A stretch of 49,237 bases of DNA from positions 1 to 49,237 of the forward strand of contig CAYUIQ010000031.1 in the NCBI GenBank assembly GCA_964444795.1, in the 5' to 3' direction. Below, piece by piece: positions 1 through 7,946 of the stretch. Made by a program: the position numbers and the translations under genes. Source of the stretch: JABMRP01 sp964444795 (lineage in GTDB: Bacteria > Planctomycetota > Planctomycetia > Pirellulales > Thermoguttaceae). The notes beneath the pieces were generated by a model. The model made no database searches. It was not told where the DNA came from and was given only the letters and a program-made list of their open reading frames with translations. Within the stretch, counting starts at the first letter, position 1. The number at the start of each line of letters is the position of its first letter.

Positions 1-26
1 AGGCACCCCAATGCGCCCATGGCACG

Positions 27-1085
27 CTACACGGCGCGGGACTTCGCGCCGGCCACTTCATGGTCGACCGCCCCGCTGGCAACCCGCTGAACTTCGCCGA
101 ACACCCGATCGACGCTCAGGTCGCGCATGCACCGATGATGGCCCAGCGGGCAGGCCCGCTTGTGACAGCCGATACAGTCCAGGTCGAGCACCAGGTTGGC
201 TGCCCGAACGGTTGGGTTTTCACTCCACACCGGCAGCATCGGGCCGAACATCGTGACCACCGGCCGGCCCATCGCGGCGGCCACGTGCCGCGGGCCGCTG
301 TCGGTAGAGACCATCAGTCGCGATCGCCCCATGCATGCCTTGGCCGTGCCGATCCCCAGCGGCTGATCGGCCATGGAGACAACCCGGCGGTGCCCGGCCA
401 GACGGACGATATCTCGGGCGATCTCCCGCTCGGCGGGACCGCACATCACCAGCACGTCGTGGTCCATGCGGTCGACGATCCGCCCGGCCAGTTCGGCGAA
501 GTGTTCGACCGGCCAGAGCTTGGCCGCTCCGTAGGCACCGCTGCAATTGAAGGTGATCACACGCCCGTCGGCCGGCAGGTTCAAATCGTCCCACACCTGA
601 TCGGCGGTGTGCTGGTCGTCGTCGGTCACGGCCAACTCCAACTGCCGCGACTCCTCGGCACATCCCACCGCCCGGGCCAACTCGAGGTAGTAGTCGACCA
701 TCGGCCGGTCACCCTTGGGATAGACCTTGCCGGTGAGTAACGGTCCGCGACCATAACGGACGTAACCGATACGTTTTCGTGCCTTCGCCCGCCAGGCGAT
801 CCAGGCGGTACTGAACGAATTGGGTAGCAACACGACCAGATCGAAGCCCTGCCGCCGCATACGCCGAATCAGCGCCCGCGGTCGCTGCCGCGGGTCTTTC
901 GCCCGTTTGTGGTAAAACCACTGCTCGTCGAGCCAGCCGGTGCCTTGGAGCAACTCGGCCAGATAGGGTCGCATAATGCCCACCAGATGCGCCTCGGCGC
1001 CGAAGTGTTTCCTCAGCGCCCGCAAGGTGGGCGTGGCCATGACCACGTCGCCGAGCCAGTTGGGCAGAAAAATGCCTACGTTCAT
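27..1085 (-). CDS. waaF: Lipopolysaccharide heptosyltransferase (glycosyltransferase family 9, WaaF-like)
   Basis: This 352-aa protein begins MNVGIFLPNWLGDVVMATP, the N-terminal Rossmann strand and GD/N-loop typical of GT9 ADP-heptose:LPS heptosyltransferases. A C-terminal stretch STDSGPRHVAAAMG matches the family's sugar-nucleotide binding loop (S-x-D-(S/T)-G-x-x-H-x-A). A cluster of Cys/His near the C-terminus (CIGCHKRACPLGHHRC) is seen in many WaaF-type proteins. It would transfer heptose to the LPS core at the cytoplasmic face of the inner membrane. The frame is open 186 bases further upstream, but the extension crosses a perfect hairpin repeat and lacks family similarity, so the ATG at 1085 is preferred. 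The next upstream gene is lpxK on the same strand, which fits a lipid A/LPS role. Whether it acts as WaaF or another GT9 member cannot be settled here. Confidence 0.85.
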   Translation of the reverse strand: MNVGIFLPNWLGDVVMATPTLRALRKHFGAEAHLVGIMRPYLAELLQGTGWLDEQWFYHKRAKDPRQRPRALIRRMRRQGFDLVVLLPNSFSTAWIAWRAKARKRIGYVRYGRGPLLTGKVYPKGDRPMVDYYLELARAVGCAEESRQLELAVTDDDQHTADQVWDDLNLPADGRVITFNCSGAYGAAKLWPVEHFAELAGRIVDRMDHDVLVMCGPAEREIARDIVRLAGHRRVVSMADQPLGIGTAKACMGRSRLMVSTDSGPRHVAAAMGRPVVTMFGPMLPVWSENPTVRAANLVLDLDCIGCHKRACPLGHHRCMRDLSVDRVFGEVQRVASGAVDHEVAGAKSRAV

Positions 1086-1117
1086 GGGCCGCATTGTCCG
1101 TCGGGGGTTCGTTTGGA

Positions 1118-1163
1118 AACCCGAAGCGTCAGCGAGGGAACTCCCTCGCTGACGCTTCGGGTT
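1118..1163. repeat. Perfect 22-bp inverted repeat (hairpin)
   Basis: Arms 1118-1139 and 1142-1163 are exact reverse complements separated by two bases. The arm reads AACCCGAAGCGTCAGCGAGG plus two bases. It lies just upstream of the heptosyltransferase start. The density and perfection suggest a dispersed palindromic element rather than a factor-independent terminator, because no T-run follows on either strand. Confidence 0.85.
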
Positions 1164-1310
1164 ACGATGAAACGGGCTGTCGCCGAATCCCTTGGGCCGT
1201 GAATAATCAGCCGGCAAAGAGCGACCCGTAGAATACCCCGCCCCGGCAACGCGACCAATACCAATTTCCACCCAAACAGGGGAGGCAGCCTGGGGAATCA
1301 GTTGGACCGC

Positions 1311-2366
1311 CTACGCTGGTTTCAGCAGCCCCCGCAGCCGGTCCTCCAGGGCCTGTCGACCGCCGAGGATTTCCATCCCCACGGTCACGGCCCACAACGG
1401 GTGGTGTCCGAAGCGGCCGATGCCGAGCTTGACCAGATCTTTGTGCGTACAGAGGACGGCCGACACGTCGAGCGACTCGGCCCATTGCCGCAGATCGTCG
1501 AGGTCGTTCTGCGGGTAGACGTGGTGATCGGGAAACTCGCGGAAAGCGGTTACGTTGAAGCCGCACGTATCCAGCGTATGGCGGAAGCCGGCCGGATTGC
1601 CGATGCCGCAGAAGGCGGCAACCCGTTTTCCCGCCAGGCTTTCCAGCGGTGCCTCGACTCCGTCATGGGACCGCAATGCTTGGGGGTGATGGGCCGTTTC
1701 GATCCAAGGAATATCCGACACGTATGCTTCCAGTTTCATCGCGATGTTGATCCGCTCATCCGGCGTGAGCATGTCGGCCCGGGTGAGGACGACCAGATCG
1801 GCCCGGCGCAGTCCCGAGAGCGGTTCGCGTAGCGTACCCCGGGGGAAAACGTGGTCGAATCCGAACGGTTCCAGGGCATCGATCAGCACGATGTCGAGAT
1901 CGCGGGCGATACGCCGGTGCTGGAAGGCGTCGTCCAGGAGGATCAGTTGGCAGTCGCGCTTCTCGACGGCCTTTCGTGCGGCGGCAACCCGATCGGGGTT
2001 CTGAAGATGCGGCACACGGGGCAACTTCTCTTCCAGCTCCATGGCCTCGTCGTTGCGCGATCCGGCCTCCGCTCCATAACCCCGGCTGACGATACCCACC
2101 CGTACGTCGTGCTGTCCGAACCATCGGGCGAGCCACTGGACCATGGGCGTTTTGCCGGTACCGCCGAGCGTCAGGTTGCCCACGCTGACGACCGGCACGC
2201 CAACGCGGTGGACCGTGACCTTGTGTCGATCGTACCGCCGATTTCGCCACCGCACGGCCAGCGTGTAGGGCACTTCGACGAGGCGCAGCCCAAGCCGCAG
2301 CATCGCGGCCATCGCGCCGCGACGCCGACCGCTGACCAGATCGCGAAATTCGGAGGGGCTTAGCAA
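1311..2366 (-). CDS. lpxK: Tetraacyldisaccharide 4'-kinase (LpxK)
   Basis: LpxK phosphorylates the 4' position of the tetraacyldisaccharide lipid A precursor at the inner membrane. The 351-aa protein carries the family's P-loop region VGNLTLGGTGKTP near residue 60, followed by SRGYG and the region DDAFQHRRIARDLDIVLID, which holds the conserved DDxxQH. An amphipathic segment precedes the P-loop, as in known LpxKs. The start is a TTG at 2366. The first in-frame ATG, at 2312, would remove part of the N-terminal helix that family members have, so TTG is preferred, although the ribosome binding site is weak. The gene lies 225 bases upstream of the heptosyltransferase on the same strand. Confidence 0.93.
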   Translation of the reverse strand: MLSPSEFRDLVSGRRRGAMAAMLRLGLRLVEVPYTLAVRWRNRRYDRHKVTVHRVGVPVVSVGNLTLGGTGKTPMVQWLARWFGQHDVRVGIVSRGYGAEAGSRNDEAMELEEKLPRVPHLQNPDRVAAARKAVEKRDCQLILLDDAFQHRRIARDLDIVLIDALEPFGFDHVFPRGTLREPLSGLRRADLVVLTRADMLTPDERINIAMKLEAYVSDIPWIETAHHPQALRSHDGVEAPLESLAGKRVAAFCGIGNPAGFRHTLDTCGFNVTAFREFPDHHVYPQNDLDDLRQWAESLDVSAVLCTHKDLVKLGIGRFGHHPLWAVTVGMEILGGRQALEDRLRGLLKPA

Positions 2367-2384
2367 GGGGCACCCGGTAGCCGG

Positions 2385-2436
2385 ATTCGTAAGAATTCAG
2401 TCGTGGAACTGGGGGGTTCTCTGAATTCTTACGAAT
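2385..2436. repeat. 16-bp perfect inverted repeat with 20-bp loop
   Basis: ATTCGTAAGAATTCAG at 2385-2400 is matched exactly by its reverse complement at 2421-2436. It sits between the end of the modification operon (2490) and the lpxK start (2366), both on the minus strand. It could act as a transcription terminator or RNA-processing hairpin for the operon, or be a small dispersed element. No T-tract follows directly, so simple intrinsic termination is uncertain. Confidence 0.7.
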
Positions 2437-2489
2437 TCAGTTACGAAGAACAATCATAACGCGGCGCCGCGAGGGTCTCAACCGGAGTG

Positions 2490-3941
2490 TTAGAAAGGTA
2501 TCTCGTCCGAGCGACGGCTCAGAAGCATTCGGCTCACCAGACCATCGATCTCCGTCGACGGCGGCCCCTCCTCTTCCCATTGGCTGTAGACTTGTCCGAA
2601 CGGATTCCAGAGCGTCCTGCACCGGCCGCGCCGGTCGACCACGTGGCCCCAATCCATGACAAGATTCCTATCGCCGGCGTTTTCGACGATGAACCGGGCT
2701 CGGGCTTTGGCCCGGGTTTCGGTTTGTGGGATATTGGGCTCGGAGCCCGGCGCCACGGTCGGGGCCACTTGATCGGCCAACTCGCCGGCCTCTTCCAGTT
2801 GGTCGAAGTACGAGTCCGGGTCGGTGATCTCGTGGTAGGAGTGGTTGATCAGTTCCATTTCCGCGCATAACTGCTTGTCGCCGATCAGGTCGGTCCATTG
2901 TTTACCGCGATCACGTAAGATCAAGGAGAAGAACTTGTGTTTCAGAAAGGCGTCCAATCGGGCGGCCAACCAGGCCCGATCGCCGTGCTCCATGGCGTCG
3001 AGCGTGTCGGACCAGTCGCGAAGCACTCGGCCGGCCCAAGGCGGCGATTGCTTCTTGCCGTCGACCAAACGCCGGCAAGCCGCCAGGTACTCGCGCTGAG
3101 TGGCCACGACCAGCGGATCGACGCGAGGCGGCTGACCCGGTTTGGCGAGCACGTTGAATCGTCGCAGGACATTGGTCCAGCCGTCGCCGGCGCTTACCAA
3201 CCGGGGCAATCGGCGCTTCAATTGCCGGTCGACCAGGATGGCCCGCCAGGTCAAGGCACTGGCACCGAAGAGCAAGGCCAGATTGAAATGGGCGCGATGG
3301 CCGTCGGCCGGCAGTAAATGGTATCGAAAGCGATCGGGGTCCGGACCCATGTGATTTTCGTCGCGCGCCGTCGAGTGGATCGCGCGTCGGCCATGCTCGT
3401 GCGTGGCCCCGCCGACGGCCCGATCCATGCAATGAGCCCGTGCGCCGGCCAGATACGTGCCGCTGGGATACATGATCACGCCGCTGCCCTGATACACGCG
3501 AGTCGCCAGGAAGGGAAGGACGAGGTCCTCGGGCAGGTTGCGGGGGTGGACGTCGACGAGATAGCATTCGTGGAACCCCCAGATGTCGCGATGATTGGGC
3601 CGGAAAACACCGCTATGGTTATTGTTGGCCAGCGAAATCCCGATGCGCCACCGCCTTTGCAGAGAGTCGACCGCTTTGCGGAGCAAACGGCAAACCTGCT
3701 CGTGTAGCGTGGCAAGCATGTACGGCGAATCACACTCCGGCAACGCGGCTTCGAAATGCTGGTTGAGGTCGATGTAGAACCGGCCGTAGGGCGTGAAAAG
3801 ACCCGAGGGGCCACGCAACCAGGGCACTTGATCCCGGATCACGTCCAACAACCGCTCCAGGGCCATCTTCCGGCGCTGGGGATCGAGCGTGCCCTCGACG
3901 ACCGTGCAAAGCTCGAAATCGGTACTGAACAAGAACTGCAT
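2490..3941 (-). CDS. PafA-type Pup ligase homologue (glutamine-synthetase fold, intact active site)
   Basis: The 483-aa protein follows the actinobacterial Pup ligase PafA along most of its length. Matching blocks include FYIDLNQHFEAALPECDS (residues 55-72, like PafA's catalytic strand; Asp58 aligns with the catalytic Asp), WGFHECYLVD (121-130, with His-Glu as in PafA's HEN), LPFLATR (142-148), ARDENHMGPD (192-201, equivalent to TRDEPHAD) and a C-terminal TRAKARARFI segment followed by a WGHV motif. Asp8 and Glu10 may replace the Glu pair of PafA's first strand. PafA joins the C-terminal Glu side chain of Pup to substrate lysines using ATP. The gene is last in the operon and starts 27 bases after the small GPGQ-ending gene, with a GGGAGAG ribosome binding site. 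Family membership is clear to me from motif alignment. Ligase rather than deamidase activity is an inference from the intact residues. Confidence 0.82.
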   Translation of the reverse strand: MQFLFSTDFELCTVVEGTLDPQRRKMALERLLDVIRDQVPWLRGPSGLFTPYGRFYIDLNQHFEAALPECDSPYMLATLHEQVCRLLRKAVDSLQRRWRIGISLANNNHSGVFRPNHRDIWGFHECYLVDVHPRNLPEDLVLPFLATRVYQGSGVIMYPSGTYLAGARAHCMDRAVGGATHEHGRRAIHSTARDENHMGPDPDRFRYHLLPADGHRAHFNLALLFGASALTWRAILVDRQLKRRLPRLVSAGDGWTNVLRRFNVLAKPGQPPRVDPLVVATQREYLAACRRLVDGKKQSPPWAGRVLRDWSDTLDAMEHGDRAWLAARLDAFLKHKFFSLILRDRGKQWTDLIGDKQLCAEMELINHSYHEITDPDSYFDQLEEAGELADQVAPTVAPGSEPNIPQTETRAKARARFIVENAGDRNLVMDWGHVVDRRGRCRTLWNPFGQVYSQWEEEGPPSTEIDGLVSRMLLSRRSDEIPF

Positions 3942-3968
3942 GGCTATTCTCTCCCGATGGTCGTGTCC

Positions 3969-4175
3969 TTACTGCCCCGGGCCGTTTTGGATCTCATCCA
4001 TCTTGCGTGCCGCCTCCTTGCCCTTTCGGCAATTCCGGCTGGCATTCCGGGCGACGTTTCCGATCGAGTGAACCTCTTGAAGCATTCCCTCGTTGGAAGC
4101 CGGGGGCCCCGACTGCTGTTGACTCGAAATCGGCGTCGTTTCGGCCATTTGCTCGTAGAGTTCCTCGTGGCTCAT
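3969..4175 (-). CDS. 68-aa polar protein ending in GPGQ; candidate Pup-like modifier
   Basis: This short gene has a strong ribosome binding site (AGGAGAAGG, about three bases before ATG) and lies between two Pup-ligase-family genes, 69 bases after one and 27 before the next. The product is 68 residues, close to Pup's size (about 64). It is rich in Gln, Ser, Glu, Asn and Lys, has almost no hydrophobic core, and ends Asn-Gly-Pro-Gly-Gln. Mycobacterial Pup likewise is small and disordered and ends Gly-Gly-Gln, the Gln being deamidated by Dop before ligation. No primary-sequence similarity to Pup is obvious elsewhere, and its C-terminal half is basic rather than acidic. The role as modifier is inferred from size, composition, terminus and context. 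It could instead be an unrelated small adaptor. Confidence 0.68.
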   Translation of the reverse strand: MSHEELYEQMAETTPISSQQQSGPPASNEGMLQEVHSIGNVARNASRNCRKGKEAARKMDEIQNGPGQ

Positions 4176-4244
4176 GATCCTTCTCCTACTACCATGGTTG
4201 GCGGGTGGGGGAAACCGTGAAGCGGCATGTTGCTCGCGCTGGTT

Positions 4245-5945
4245 CTATTGCGTGTTTTCCGATGCTTCCGAGTCCGTGGCTTCGGCCCGCGTATCTTCGG
4301 TCGACGGGCTGCCGGTCGACGCCGGCTCGGGTAAGGCCAACTGCCCGGTTATCTCCATCACCGGTTCCGTTTGGGCCACGGGGGTCCGATGGTCGAGCAG
4401 CTCGACGAGGTGATCGACGTCGCGGGCTTGCGAAACGATCGGCTCGAACTCGGCCCGATTAAGCGATTCCAGCTCGGGCAATTCGATCCGCACGCGATTC
4501 GCCCAGCGCGAGGTCGCGTTTTCGCGCCTCAGCTCGACGTGATCCCAGTCGATGGCCGTGATCTGGTCGCCGAAGCGGCGGACCATTGCGGCACGGGCCC
4601 ACGCGCGGCTTTCGGCCGGCGGTTCGACGATCGCCCGATCGACCTCCTCGGGGGTGACCAACGGATCGATTTCACCGGCCTCCCAGAGTTTCCAAAACCA
4701 GCCTCGCTCGGGATCCGTGTTGCTGTAGTCGAAGCAGGCCAGGCGGGTTGCCGGGTCACCCCACGAGACGTCGTTGCCGGTGCAGGAGTTCAACACGAAC
4801 AGCAGCACGATGGCCCAATCGAGGTGCCGAGCGCACCGGGCCAGCGCACCGGCTTCGAGTTGATGCGTCAGCTCGATCACCAGCGGCAGCAACTCCCCGG
4901 CCTCCGGCACGACGTCCTCGCCGATCAGCCCGCTGGAGACCATCTCCAGCAGCACGGTGCAAAGCTCGCGCATGTATTGCGGCAAGGTGAGCCGGCGGCC
5001 GTCGGCCAGGGTGGCCGTTTCCGCAAGCCGGCCGCTTTGCATGTCCAGGCCGAAACTCCACGTGCGGAGCGCCTTGACCGGGTCCAATAGATTCAGCCCA
5101 CAGTATCCTTCCTCGGCCGCCGCGAACAGCGCCTGCACCACGACGCATCGCAGCCGGGCGCTTAAGGGGCTGTAGTCGAAGTTGATTAGGTGCTGACGTT
5201 CCTCTTCGCTGAAACCCTGACGACGGCTGTTGAGGATACCGCGCGCAAACGCCACGGTCGTGGACAGCGAATTGAGCTTGCTCAGGTGGGGTGCCCGGGC
5301 GCTGAGGCTGTAGATCACCTCGCCGCCGGCCAGCGGCAGCAGGTATCCCGAGCCGAACATGACCGTCGAGGCGGCCAGCGCCGAGACGACGAAGGCCAGT
5401 ACGTTGGGCCGCCGCAGGTCGTGATGCAGATCTTCCCACAGGCAGCGGTCGATCTGGACGTTGAAGTGGGTACCCCAACTGGTCGCCGGGTCGCGCGGGT
5501 CGACGTTGGCCGCGCTGAGTTGGTAACGGGCCCCGGGTTTCGCCGCCTCGGCCGCCCGGCGCGCCGCCTCGGCAATTTTCAAATTGGCCAGATGGCGGGC
5601 GGCGTAGTCGCTCGACGCAAGCGTCTCGCCGCTGCAAACCTCGACCTTGCCGAGATCGCAGTACTGGCAGCCGCCGCCCGGTAGCCAGTGCCGGTTGGAG
5701 TCGTAGCGGTTGAAGCCGCCGCCGGAACCGCCGTACCAGGAGTTGTTGTACGACGAGCTGTTGTACCAGGAGTTTTGCTGAGAGCGGCGAACGGTCCAGT
5801 CCGACCAGCCGTACCCGGCAAATGCCGCGCCGGAGTACTCCAGGATCGCGCCGGCCGCGTCCCAGGAGTCCATTTGGTTGCCCCGCGGGTCTTTGCCGTT
5901 GGTGGAAAGCTCGCAGTCGTCGCCGACGAATTTCTTGATCGTCAC
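4245..5945 (-). CDS. Divergent Dop/PafA-family protein (possible modifier deamidase/depupylase)
   Basis: The 566-aa product aligns in block order with Dop: FVGDDCELST at 6-15 (first catalytic strand), QYCD at 94-97 (Asp97 at the catalytic Asp position), SWGTHFN at 156-162 (Dop YGSHEN), TTVAFARGILNSR at 229-241 (Dop TTLKRGIINTR), a LADGRRLTL block, and a C-terminal ESRAWARAAMVRRFG segment matching Dop TRAYFRGECLRRFG. Several usual residues are changed: the HEN Glu is Phe161 and the DEPH after the Arg is absent. A W/N/S/Y/G-rich insert (about 44-90) and a Cys trio (93, 96, 104) are unusual. It starts with GTG after AAGGAA; the longer frame would run into a repeat element. By analogy it would deamidate or remove the small modifier, but the substitutions leave its activity uncertain; it could be a regulatory paralogue. 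The C-terminal 40 residues are acidic and low complexity. Confidence 0.72.
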   Translation of the reverse strand: MTIKKFVGDDCELSTNGKDPRGNQMDSWDAAGAILEYSGAAFAGYGWSDWTVRRSQQNSWYNSSSYNNSWYGGSGGGFNRYDSNRHWLPGGGCQYCDLGKVEVCSGETLASSDYAARHLANLKIAEAARRAAEAAKPGARYQLSAANVDPRDPATSWGTHFNVQIDRCLWEDLHHDLRRPNVLAFVVSALAASTVMFGSGYLLPLAGGEVIYSLSARAPHLSKLNSLSTTVAFARGILNSRRQGFSEEERQHLINFDYSPLSARLRCVVVQALFAAAEEGYCGLNLLDPVKALRTWSFGLDMQSGRLAETATLADGRRLTLPQYMRELCTVLLEMVSSGLIGEDVVPEAGELLPLVIELTHQLEAGALARCARHLDWAIVLLFVLNSCTGNDVSWGDPATRLACFDYSNTDPERGWFWKLWEAGEIDPLVTPEEVDRAIVEPPAESRAWARAAMVRRFGDQITAIDWDHVELRRENATSRWANRVRIELPELESLNRAEFEPIVSQARDVDHLVELLDHRTPVAQTEPVMEITGQLALPEPASTGSPSTEDTRAEATDSEASENTQ

Positions 5946-5987
5946 GGGGTGTTCCTTTTCGTTGAATCCTTCGACCGTTGAAGAAGC

Positions 5988-6078
5988 CGTGTGCCACTGC
6001 TTGCTTGCAGGCAGTGCCGCGGATTTGGGTATGGAATCCCGCAAAAAGGCACTGCTTGCAAGCAAGCAGTGGCACACG
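5988..6078. repeat. MITE/REP-like nested palindrome inside the operon (copy 1)
   Basis: A 91-bp element whose ends are inverted copies of CGTGTGCCACTGCTTGCTTG. An inner pair (CTTGCAGGCAGTGCC and GGCACTGCTTGCAAG) forms a second stem. A close relative lies at 32683-32771. It sits between the AAA+ ATPase gene and the Dop-like gene, which are in the same transcription unit, so it could form an mRNA hairpin that tunes or processes the downstream message. Non-autonomous mobile element or REP-type origin is inferred. Confidence 0.75.
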
Positions 6079-6118
6079 TTTCCGTTAGTGTCCCCTTTTT
6101 CACCAGGCTGCTGGGTGG

Positions 6119-7897
6119 TTACCCAGCCTGAAGCCGCAGATAGCGGTGTTCCTGGAGATCTTCCAGGGGCATGGTTCCGGTATCGAGAATCGTTCCTTTC
6201 ACGTCGAGAATCCGTCGCAGCGCGGCCTGATCGTCGACCAGTTGACCGGCCGCCGAGCGGCTTTGCTCGACCAGCGCCTCGGTCAGATCGTCGAGGGTCA
6301 CCCCGGCGGTGCCGTGACCCCGGAGCTTGCGCACCGCCGCCCGTTCCTTCGCCGCGTTCATCGCCCCTCGAAACGACGCGCCGGAGAGCACCTCGCCGGC
6401 CGTGACTTCCTTGCGCTGCTGCCCGTGGCTCTCGACCGTGTAGTACATCACCGGGGCATCGAAGACACGGGCCAGCGCCGGCTGCAACACCTGACGGCGG
6501 ATCTCTTCCTCCGAGACGCCGGAGAGCACCTCGCCGTCGATGGAGTAAGGGATCGACGCCTTGCGCGCGTATTTGAAGAGGATGGCTTCGGCGGCGTCAA
6601 TCGAGTAGTCGGGAAATTCGAGGACCAGGTCGCCGAACCGGCCCGGACGACGCAGCGCCGAGTCGACACCCCCCAAGTTGTTGGTTAGCCCCCAAAATAG
6701 CACGCACGCCCGTCCCTCTTCCTCCTGGGCATCGTGCTGCAGGCCGTCCAACACGGGCAGCAGCGACTGGACGACGTCGTTCTGCGCCGACGACGTGACC
6801 TGATGGTTCGTGCTGGTTCGCGAGCCGAGCGAGTCGCACTCGTCGAAGTAAATCCACAGCACGAGTTGGCGGGCGGGATCCTGGGCCGCGATTCTGGCGC
6901 GGACGCTGGCGTCAAGATCGCGCACGTTTTGCCCGTCCTGACCGTGCCACTTCGACTTCAACTCGTTGGGCTGGACGGACCACAACTCGAAGTCGAAGCC
7001 GCGTTTCCGGCCCAGCCGGTACATGTCGGGGGCCAGGGCCCGGATCAGCGCGGTCTTACCCTGGCCCGGCTTCTTGCTATGAAGAAGAACGCCGCGCAAG
7101 CGGTCGAGATCGAGGCTTTCGCGAAGCTCGTGGAAGATGGCGCGGATGAGGATCTTCTCCAGCAATTGCTCGGCGACGTCGTCCAGCCCCGCCAGATCGT
7201 CGAGCGTGGCGTTGAGCGTTTCGACCGGCACCTTGTACCGCGATTGGGCCACATCCTTGGTCAACTTGGCGATGGCCCAATGGGGCGCGTCGCGCTGTAG
7301 CACCAGCGACGCGCCGAGGGCAAGTTCCTGGTCCTGTTCACAAAGCGACGCGTCGAGATGGACGATGCTCTCGGGCCGACCCTGCGGGGCAATCCAGGCC
7401 ATGTCCCGCTGCCCCTCGTAGTAGCCGCGAAACTCGACAACGTCGCCCTGGGCCTCCTTCCAGAGAAAAGGGTCGTCGGCCCAGGTCCCGATCACCACCA
7501 TCTCCTTCTGGGCGACCAGGACGTAATCCCAACGCTTCAGGTTGCGGAGATCGTCCAGGTCGACGCTCGGGTGGATGGCGACCGGCAGCGCGGGTCCGCT
7601 GCCCGGCCGAACCACCGCCCGCACCGAGCCGTCGGCCTGCTCGTACAGCGTTTCCAGCCGGCAGAGCATGGGCTGGGCTTGGAGCAAGCCGGTGAGCATC
7701 TTCTCCAACTTCTCCGCTGCCTCCCGCGCTTCGTCGACCGATTGGATGGCCCGACCGCGGTCCTTGAGCAATTCGGCAATCGCCGGTACCTCCTCGCCGC
7801 GATGAATGCGCTGCACAATACGCATCAGTTCGCGATGTTCGTGACGCGTCAAACCGGCAATCGGCTCGAACGGATCTCGGGAGTTTTCGTTGGGCAT
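6119..7897 (-). CDS. Mpa/ARC-like AAA+ ATPase of the modification operon
   Basis: The 592-aa protein has the layout of proteasome-associated ATPases: a helical/coiled-coil N-terminus (about 15-75), a beta-rich interdomain region (about 75-215) and one AAA+ module. Walker A is KPGQGKT at 276-282. Walker B is IYFDE at 349-353. A pore-loop-like KSKWHG lies at 314-319, and ALRRPGRFGD at 414-423 carries the arginine-finger region. It ends EHRYLRLQAG, which is not the GQYL tail with which Mpa docks the 20S proteasome. An AAGGAGAAG ribosome binding site precedes ATG 7897. By family it would bind modified proteins through its N-terminal helices and unfold them. No protease partner is encoded nearby. 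An alternative is a Cdc48-like segregase role without degradation. Confidence 0.8.
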   Translation of the reverse strand: MPNENSRDPFEPIAGLTRHEHRELMRIVQRIHRGEEVPAIAELLKDRGRAIQSVDEAREAAEKLEKMLTGLLQAQPMLCRLETLYEQADGSVRAVVRPGSGPALPVAIHPSVDLDDLRNLKRWDYVLVAQKEMVVIGTWADDPFLWKEAQGDVVEFRGYYEGQRDMAWIAPQGRPESIVHLDASLCEQDQELALGASLVLQRDAPHWAIAKLTKDVAQSRYKVPVETLNATLDDLAGLDDVAEQLLEKILIRAIFHELRESLDLDRLRGVLLHSKKPGQGKTALIRALAPDMYRLGRKRGFDFELWSVQPNELKSKWHGQDGQNVRDLDASVRARIAAQDPARQLVLWIYFDECDSLGSRTSTNHQVTSSAQNDVVQSLLPVLDGLQHDAQEEEGRACVLFWGLTNNLGGVDSALRRPGRFGDLVLEFPDYSIDAAEAILFKYARKASIPYSIDGEVLSGVSEEEIRRQVLQPALARVFDAPVMYYTVESHGQQRKEVTAGEVLSGASFRGAMNAAKERAAVRKLRGHGTAGVTLDDLTEALVEQSRSAAGQLVDDQAALRRILDVKGTILDTGTMPLEDLQEHRYLRLQAG

Positions 7898-7946
7898 GTC
7901 TTCTCCTTGTCGAAAGTTCCTCTGATTCGGGGACAGCTACCGTCGC

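Noticed and set aside
1086..1271. Upstream extension of the heptosyltransferase
   Set aside because: It translates a perfect palindromic repeat and has no counterpart in the family; the ATG at 1085 gives a normal N-terminus.
3969..4175. Identification of the 68-aa protein as classical Pup or UBact
   Set aside because: Only size, polarity and the terminal Gly-x-Gln resemble them; the rest of the sequence does not match, so it is listed as a candidate only.
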